Assembly: GCA_029247265.1 (NCBI GenBank)
Contig: JAQWLN010000057.1
Location: 1 to 53,180 of the forward strand
Source: Fuerstiella sp.
GTDB taxonomy: Bacteria > Planctomycetota > Planctomycetia > Planctomycetales > Planctomycetaceae
Length of the DNA stretch: 53,180 bases
Reading direction: 5' to 3'
In this document: in pieces, positions 45,888 through 53,180 of the stretch
Layout: each line of letters starts with the position of its first letter
Position numbering within the stretch: position 1 is the first letter of the stretch
The notes under the pieces: model-generated
What the model was told of the DNA's origin: nothing
The model's input: the letters and a program-made list of their open reading frames with translations, nothing else
Databases searched by the model: none
Made by a program: the position numbers and the translations under genes

Positions 45888-46175
45888 CTGCTATTCTGCT
45901 TTGTATTCAGCCTGCGAGACTTTGCATCGGTCGGAGACAGCCATTCTGAGATCTCGCTCATCACAACTGCGAGTTCCAGGATGACGCAGATTTTCGCAAA
46001 ACGAATGAACCCTTTGGGGAACTGCTCGTTGTATCATCTGCCGTTCACGGCAGATGACATCCACGCCCGTGAGAGTCACGATACCGTCATCGAAAAACGT
46101 TCTTCGCGGTCACAAGTCAGCGTGAAATGCGTTTGTCTTTTATCTACTCGAACACCGGCGGCGGTTCCATCACCC

Positions 46176-46850
46176 ATGCGAAAACTTCGATTGTCTGAAG
46201 TCGGCCCGAGATATCTGTTGGCTCTCGTTTCTATCGTGCAATTTCTGGGAACCGTAGCGCTGGCGACGATTGCCGGTTACATGGTGATCGGTGGAATTGG
46301 CGGAACTGTCGCGGTGATGGCCGGGGCGAAACAGATCGCCGCTTATCTTCCCGCAGCCGGTTGGGTTCTGGGAGGGATTTTTGGCATCGGCAGTGAATTT
46401 GAACGCCGTCGTCGTTCCAAACGGAAGAAAGCCGCAAGGACGGTGTCTGTCGACGATGGCGACGCCCCGAAAGCCACCGGGACCGGTCGGGCAGACAACG
46501 AGTACGCACTTCGTTTTCGTAAGCCATCCATTGGTCAGCTGATTAATTCGCTTGGGGTCGGTTGCTTCTTCGGCGGCATTGCAGGGTTGGCGCCGACCGT
46601 TTTTCTGTCGGTGCTGCTGATCAGCGTGTCAACAAGTCCGTTCGTTCCGAAGACATGGCGCCCGCAGACTCAGGCGCCGGACCGGGAAGAACTTGACCGA
46701 GAACGCGGGGTCGGCCGTCAGCGAGATGGCGTCCGCACAAACTTCAAGCACCCGATGTTGATGCAGATTGCGTTGTATTCAACGGGATCACTGATTGTTC
46801 TTGGGTTGGTCGGTGGAGCAGCGATGGCGTTTTTCGAAGACGATAAATAG
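46176..46850 (+). CDS. Small integral membrane protein, family not recognised
   Basis: This is about 224 residues. Hydrophobic helices lie at about 15-55 (ALVSIVQFLGTVALATIAGY, MVIGGIGGTVAVMAG), 65-80, 125-155 (LGVGCFFGGIAGLAPTVFLS) and at the end (LYSTGSLIVLGLVGGAAMAF). Between them is an Arg/Lys-rich loop (FERRRRSKRKKAARTVS). I do not recognise the family. ATG 46176 gives a natural membrane-protein start; the longer frame to 45981 adds an unlikely N-terminal part. The gene stands alone before the second cytochrome/DUF1552 pair. Confidence 0.6.
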   Translation: MRKLRLSEVGPRYLLALVSIVQFLGTVALATIAGYMVIGGIGGTVAVMAGAKQIAAYLPAAGWVLGGIFGIGSEFERRRRSKRKKAARTVSVDDGDAPKATGTGRADNEYALRFRKPSIGQLINSLGVGCFFGGIAGLAPTVFLSVLLISVSTSPFVPKTWRPQTQAPDREELDRERGVGRQRDGVRTNFKHPMLMQIALYSTGSLIVLGLVGGAAMAFFEDDK

Positions 46851-47073
46851 TTTGGCAGGCAGGACCCGTGCTGGTGATGATGGCCGTGCCAGGACAGGTC
46901 CTGACTTGCATGGCTTACAGTATTTGCGAGACGAAATTTGGGCACTCGCTGTGAGCATCAAATGTCGATAGAATTGCCGCCTGCCGATTGCTGCTCAAAT
47001 GCCACCACGTGACGACCATATGACGTGCAGCCTGGCGCTGAATTGAAACTGCGGAATGTTGGTGACTTAAAGC

Positions 47074-49632
47074 ATGCGTCCAGCGAATCGAATGCCCAAA
47101 CAGCAACCTGGCGAGAACCTGTCGAGGCTACCCCGAATCCACCGTCACTTTCTGACAGCTTTGTCTGTTGTTGTGTTCGCGTCGTCAGCGTTGGGGCAGA
47201 GCACACCTGATCACTTCGTTATTCCCGACAGCGTGCAGACCGTGCTGGACAATCGCTGCATGGATTGCCATGGCAGCGACGCTGCTGAAGGCGATGTGCG
47301 GTTGGACAATCTTGCGGTGCTGCCACTACCTGAGCGGCTGGAATTGCTCAACAGGGCTCAGGACCAGCTGTTCTTTGGGTTGATGCCTCCAGAGGAGTCC
47401 GAGCAGCCGACCAGCAAGGAGCACACGGCGCTGGCCGTTTGGATGCGCAGCGAGCTGCTGAAACACAGGGCATCGAAGCTGGATGAGAAGCTGCGGCATC
47501 CGGCTTACGGAAACTACGTCGATCATGCAAGACTGTTCAGTGGTAAGATCAGCGATAAACCATTCACGCCCGCTCGCCAGTGGCTGGTGAGTCCGCAGAT
47601 TTTTCATGAGCGTGTCAACGACGTCTTCAGACTGACTGGCCGAGCGCGACAGCGCAGCTTTTATGGCGTCACCAATCCATTCGTTCTGCCGGAGCATTCA
47701 GGCGTTCGTGATTACGATATCACCACATTGGAAGGCGGACACCTGCTGGTGATGCTTAGCAATGCACAGTGGATTTCTCAGAAGCAGATCTTCGCAGCTG
47801 TTCATGCTGGCGCAGACCGCAGACAGGTTGAACATCCAAATCCTAAAGACCGCTGGTATCCTTCGGAATCACCAACCGCTTTTGTGACGATTGTCAGAAA
47901 GGAAACCAGCCCCACAGATCCGGAAATGGTCGCCGCCATCCATGCGCAGTTCGATTGCGTATTGCGACGCGATGCCGGTGATGGCGAGCTGGAACGATAC
48001 CTGCCGCTGCTGCGGTCCACGATTGAAATCGGCGGCAATGCAGAAGGTCTGCGACAGATCCTGGTTAGCGTGCTGCTGGAATCAGAGTTTCTGTACCGGC
48101 AGGAATTTGGCGTGGGGACGCCGGACGAAGATGGAAGAATGAAGTTGTCATCCTTCGAGGCAGCACAGGCAATTTCTTATGCCCTGGGTGATCTTGGGCC
48201 CGATCCTGAATTACAGAAGGCTGTCGCAGAGGGGCGGCTTTCCACGCCGGAAGATTTCAGGCGCGAGGTAATACGACTGCTTGCTGACACGGAATACTAC
48301 AATGGTGCGGTTGATCCGGGACTCAGCGGCAAGAACATGCAGTCCCATGTCACCTCCCATCCGAAACTGGTGCGATTTTTTCGTGAGTTCTTTGGCTATC
48401 CGGGCGCCGTGAGAGTGTTCAAGGACCAGAAACGCAGCGACGGTTATTATCAAAATCCATCCCGTGGCACCGCCGGCACACCAGGCTTTCTTATCAAAGA
48501 AGCGGACCGCATTGTTGATTTGCATCTGCAGCGCGATGAAGCCGTGTTCGAAAACCTGCTCACGACCGAAGAGTATTTTGTATATCACGACAAAGACAAC
48601 GAAACCGGTCGCAGAATCATCGCCGAATGGACGGAAGCCTACGAGCAACTGAAGGACACGGACTGGAAGACGGATCCGGAACGGGTGATCGCTGAGAACC
48701 TTGAATTCATTCAGTCAAGGAAATCGCTCCGTATTCTCGGCGGAAAGCAGAGACGCGAATTCCTGCGGCATATGTATTTCTTCGGCGAGACAATCGGCAA
48801 GGGGCGAACGCCGTTCACCACTGTCTCGTTTGCCCATGGGTACACCTATAATCATTCGCCATTTTACAACCTGCCTCCGACGCCGGGCATCTTTCGCTAT
48901 GGTCGTATTGAACAGAAGAATTTCAAAGGGCTGGATGACATCGAGTTCTGGGACTATCCCGTCGATCAGCCCTTCAAAATTGCCAGTCGCAAAGGCCTTC
49001 TGACTCATCCCGCCTGGCTGATCGCTCATTCTTCGAACTTCCACACTGATCCGATCCGACGTGGTCGCTGGATCCGCGAAAAACTTCTGGCCGGTCACGT
49101 TCCCGATGTGCCGATCACCGTCGACGCACAGGTTCCGGATGATCCTCACAGGACATTTCGCGAGCGAGTCGAAGGCGTGACGCAGAACGATGAATGCCGG
49201 AAATGTCACCAGCACATGAACCCGCTGGGTTTTCCGTTCGAAGTGTTTGACGATTTCGGTCGATACCGGCACAACGAGCCATTGGAACACCCCGAGCAGC
49301 TGATTTCCAAATCGGGCAATCGTGCCGACATTTTTAAAACCAGATCGGTCAGCACTCTTGGCGAACTTCGTGGGACGGGCGACCCTAAGCTGGACGGTAA
49401 AGTACAGGACCCGTTTGGCCTGATTGACAGGCTGGCCCGGTCCCGACGGGTTCGCCAATCCATTATTCGCCACGCGTTCCGATTTTTTATGGGGCGAAAT
49501 GAATTACTTTCGGATTCACAGACTCTGATAGACGCCGACAATGCGTATGTTGACAGTGGCGGCAGCTTTAGAGCAGTTGTCGTGTCATTCCTGACGTCCG
49601 ATTCATTCATGTACCGCAAAGAACTTCCCTGA
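47074..49632 (+). CDS. DUF1588-type planctomycete cytochrome c protein
   Basis: This is about 852 residues. The N-terminus is long and basic before a signal-like core (FLTALSVVVFASSALG). The heme site DNRCMDCHGSD lies at 59-70, followed by GLMPPEESEQPT, the region linking heme to the DUF1592/1595 helices (FEAAQAISYALGDLGPDPEL). DUF1588 holds GLLTHPAWLIAHSSNFHTDP with RRGRWIREKLLAG, then a second CRKCH site in NPLGFPFEVFDDFGRYR. A DUF1585-like end follows (IIRHAFRFFMGRNELLSDSQ). It is the more divergent of the two such proteins in the window. The start may be ATG 47074 or 47092. The DUF1552 gene begins 69 nt downstream, repeating the pairing at 1041-5079. Confidence 0.85.
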   Translation: MRPANRMPKQQPGENLSRLPRIHRHFLTALSVVVFASSALGQSTPDHFVIPDSVQTVLDNRCMDCHGSDAAEGDVRLDNLAVLPLPERLELLNRAQDQLFFGLMPPEESEQPTSKEHTALAVWMRSELLKHRASKLDEKLRHPAYGNYVDHARLFSGKISDKPFTPARQWLVSPQIFHERVNDVFRLTGRARQRSFYGVTNPFVLPEHSGVRDYDITTLEGGHLLVMLSNAQWISQKQIFAAVHAGADRRQVEHPNPKDRWYPSESPTAFVTIVRKETSPTDPEMVAAIHAQFDCVLRRDAGDGELERYLPLLRSTIEIGGNAEGLRQILVSVLLESEFLYRQEFGVGTPDEDGRMKLSSFEAAQAISYALGDLGPDPELQKAVAEGRLSTPEDFRREVIRLLADTEYYNGAVDPGLSGKNMQSHVTSHPKLVRFFREFFGYPGAVRVFKDQKRSDGYYQNPSRGTAGTPGFLIKEADRIVDLHLQRDEAVFENLLTTEEYFVYHDKDNETGRRIIAEWTEAYEQLKDTDWKTDPERVIAENLEFIQSRKSLRILGGKQRREFLRHMYFFGETIGKGRTPFTTVSFAHGYTYNHSPFYNLPPTPGIFRYGRIEQKNFKGLDDIEFWDYPVDQPFKIASRKGLLTHPAWLIAHSSNFHTDPIRRGRWIREKLLAGHVPDVPITVDAQVPDDPHRTFRERVEGVTQNDECRKCHQHMNPLGFPFEVFDDFGRYRHNEPLEHPEQLISKSGNRADIFKTRSVSTLGELRGTGDPKLDGKVQDPFGLIDRLARSRRVRQSIIRHAFRFFMGRNELLSDSQTLIDADNAYVDSGGSFRAVVVSFLTSDSFMYRKELP

Positions 49633-49701
49633 GAATTTTCTGCGACAGGCTTTGGCAATCAACCGTCCCGTGGGCGGACAGGCCTATTTCAAGGAATCAT
49701 C

Positions 49702-51102
49702 ATGACGACCCGACGACGGTTTCTGCAAACTGGATTATGCACTGCCGGTGCTGCGGCACTGGCACCAGGCCTGTTCGCCAATGAAGGTGCAAACAAACCG
49801 CCGACGCGATTCATTTTTATCCACAAGGGGAATGGCTTGTTTCCCAAAGCGATGGTGCCACCCTCCCTCAGCCGGGAGGAAATGGAGAAAGAGGACAGGA
49901 AGGAATCGTTCGAGGTCTCTCTGACCGAGCACCAGTTGCCGGAATGGATGCGTCCTCTGGAGGACCACAAACAGAACATGACGATTCTGCAGGGGTTGTC
50001 CGGTAAAATGTGCACCACCGGGCACCACACATGGCAATCATCACTTGGTGTCTACAAAGCCAACGAACGTCTGAGTTCCATCAAGTGGGCAACCGTCGAC
50101 TTCGAGTTAGCCAGGCTCTTTCCTTCGCCGTTTGAACACATCGAACTGGCCTGCTTTCCCCACGGGGGAGGGAACGCCCGCGGCAATATTAACGGTATCG
50201 AGAAGGGCTTTTCTGCTCGCGGTCCGCAGCGGCCCAACTATGCGTTTGGTTCCCCGAAAGTCGCCATCCAGGAACTCTTTAAATCCGTTTCGCACGACAA
50301 GCGTGATCAGATCAAGTACGAACTGGAGCGACAGGTTCTGGAGTTCGCCTTTGGCGGGCAGTCGAATCGAGGCCGACATCTCCGCGGTGTCGAAAAGTTG
50401 AAAGTGCTGAATTACGCGGACTCTCTTCAGGCGATCCGTGAGCGCAATCAAAAAGTCGACGCCATGGCGGACGTCATTCAGCAGCACGTTCCACAACTGG
50501 AAAAGAAGTTCTTTGCCGACGACATTTCGACAACCGACCGACAGGTCGGCCATACCGAGATCCTTCTGTCGGCTCTGATCTCCGGCATGACCAACGTCGT
50601 CACGTTTACAATCGATGAACTCGGTACTCGCTACACCGGAATCCCGACGATCGAAAACGAGAACGTTAATCTTCACGACGTCGGTCATGGTAAAGGCGTC
50701 GGCTCACTGAAGGCCGAAGAAGTCCGCGAGAAGCTCCGCCATCATCACATGACTCTGGTTGACAAAATGGTGAAGAGACTGAAGAGCGTTCCGGAGCAGG
50801 ACGGCAGCATGTTTGACAACACCGTCCTGCTGTATTTTCCCGATAACGGCGAAACCCATCACAGCCATGGAACCGAATGGCCGTTCATCGTGATGGCAGG
50901 CAATAACGTCCGTCTGGATGTTTCAGGAAAATACATCCGCCTGCCATCTTACGGCCAGCAGGGCCACAAGACTCTGGGGAACTGGTACACCACCATTCTG
51001 AATGCGTATGGTCACCCAATCCCGCATTATGGGGCCCTCGACACCGGCCTGGCCAAGTACGGAATCGACCAGTCGGGGACGATTGAGCAGTTTCTGGCCT
51101 GA
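49702..51102 (+). CDS. DUF1552 family exported protein (second copy)
   Basis: This is 466 residues. A Tat signal (TTRRRFLQTGLCTAGAAALA) leads to a DUF1552-like body with RFIFIHKGNGLFPKAMVPPS, LSGKMCTTGHHTWQSSLGVY, LACFPHGGGNARGNINGIEK and TVLLYFPDNGETHHSHG near the end. Unlike the first copy it has a proper RRR signal and AAGGAA about 6 nt before ATG 49702. The two copies are clearly different in sequence, so they are paralogues rather than a recent duplication. The role is unknown; it is coupled to the cytochrome gene before it. CAGATG...CATCTG at 51108-51128 just after the stop may be a weak terminator. Confidence 0.87.
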   Translation: MTTRRRFLQTGLCTAGAAALAPGLFANEGANKPPTRFIFIHKGNGLFPKAMVPPSLSREEMEKEDRKESFEVSLTEHQLPEWMRPLEDHKQNMTILQGLSGKMCTTGHHTWQSSLGVYKANERLSSIKWATVDFELARLFPSPFEHIELACFPHGGGNARGNINGIEKGFSARGPQRPNYAFGSPKVAIQELFKSVSHDKRDQIKYELERQVLEFAFGGQSNRGRHLRGVEKLKVLNYADSLQAIRERNQKVDAMADVIQQHVPQLEKKFFADDISTTDRQVGHTEILLSALISGMTNVVTFTIDELGTRYTGIPTIENENVNLHDVGHGKGVGSLKAEEVREKLRHHHMTLVDKMVKRLKSVPEQDGSMFDNTVLLYFPDNGETHHSHGTEWPFIVMAGNNVRLDVSGKYIRLPSYGQQGHKTLGNWYTTILNAYGHPIPHYGALDTGLAKYGIDQSGTIEQFLA

Positions 51103-51230
51103 CCCCGCAGATGCAAAAAACTCATCTGAATCCCCGTTAACTGCTGACTCGCCCGTTGCGCCCGATTAAACTCTGCCCAGGCAATGTACCGTTGTCGCCT
51201 GTCACGCCTCTTTGCTGTCTGTCTCTAACG

Positions 51231-53180
<1,950 letters not shown>

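Overview
The window looks like a chromosomal stretch of a marine-type planctomycete, probably order Planctomycetales. I infer this from the gene families, not from a marker gene. It holds two DUF1592/DUF1588 cytochrome plus DUF1552 gene pairs, PVC-type dehydrogenase/cytochrome fusions, three formylglycine-type sulfatases, secreted propeller proteins and many exported proteins with Tat-like or Sec signals. I saw no tRNA, rRNA, CRISPR array or phage module.

Layout. 1-138 is one end of an IS3-family element, inserted into a secreted LamG-like gene (139-700). 1041-5079 (-) is a cytochrome DUF1592/1588 plus DUF1552 pair. 5623-8947 (+) holds a serpin with an SH3-like domain and a secreted propeller protein. 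9257-14170 (-) holds two sulfatases; the second has a concanavalin-like domain and a duplicated charged helical tail. 14362-16555 (-) holds a broken APH-type kinase, a PhyH dioxygenase and a DUF1499 protein. 17041-19314 (+) is a GH57 glucanotransferase that converges, across a strong hairpin, on a minus-strand group. That group is Sua5, a DUF6580 membrane protein, an NHL-repeat protein and a peroxiredoxin whose peroxidatic residue is encoded by TGA. 23321-25982 (+) is an NfeD/FloA membrane cluster. 26020-36087 (-) is a four-gene run of exported proteins: an esterase, a 1865-residue ceramidase/dehydrogenase/cytochrome fusion, a DUF3604 protein and a sugar isomerase-like protein. 36366-39566 is damaged: a PrpD fragment is fused to a cytochrome leader and a methyltransferase gene is frameshifted. 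40138-46850 holds a DUF3592 protein, an exported PQQ-propeller protein, a truncated sulfatase that meets a truncated leader gene, and a membrane protein. 47074-51102 (+) is the second cytochrome/DUF1552 pair. 51231 to the edge is a partial SGNH-like plus dehydrogenase fusion.

How the genes fit together. Most intact genes fit export-based breakdown of complex sulfated or acylated polymers: sulfatases, esterase, ceramidase-like, PQQ and heme proteins, and propellers. The cytochrome/DUF1552 pairs are typical planctomycete surface proteins of unknown reaction. FloA/NfeD, Sua5 and GH57 are housekeeping-like.

The most notable observation is the peroxiredoxin. A TGA sits exactly at the peroxidatic Cys codon, the frame continues intact, and a hairpin with bacterial SECIS-like geometry lies 21 nt between TGA and loop. 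This predicts a selenoprotein that ordinary gene calling splits in two. A second theme is local gene decay: five or six loci are interrupted by an IS, nonsense codons, frameshifts or rearrangement joints.
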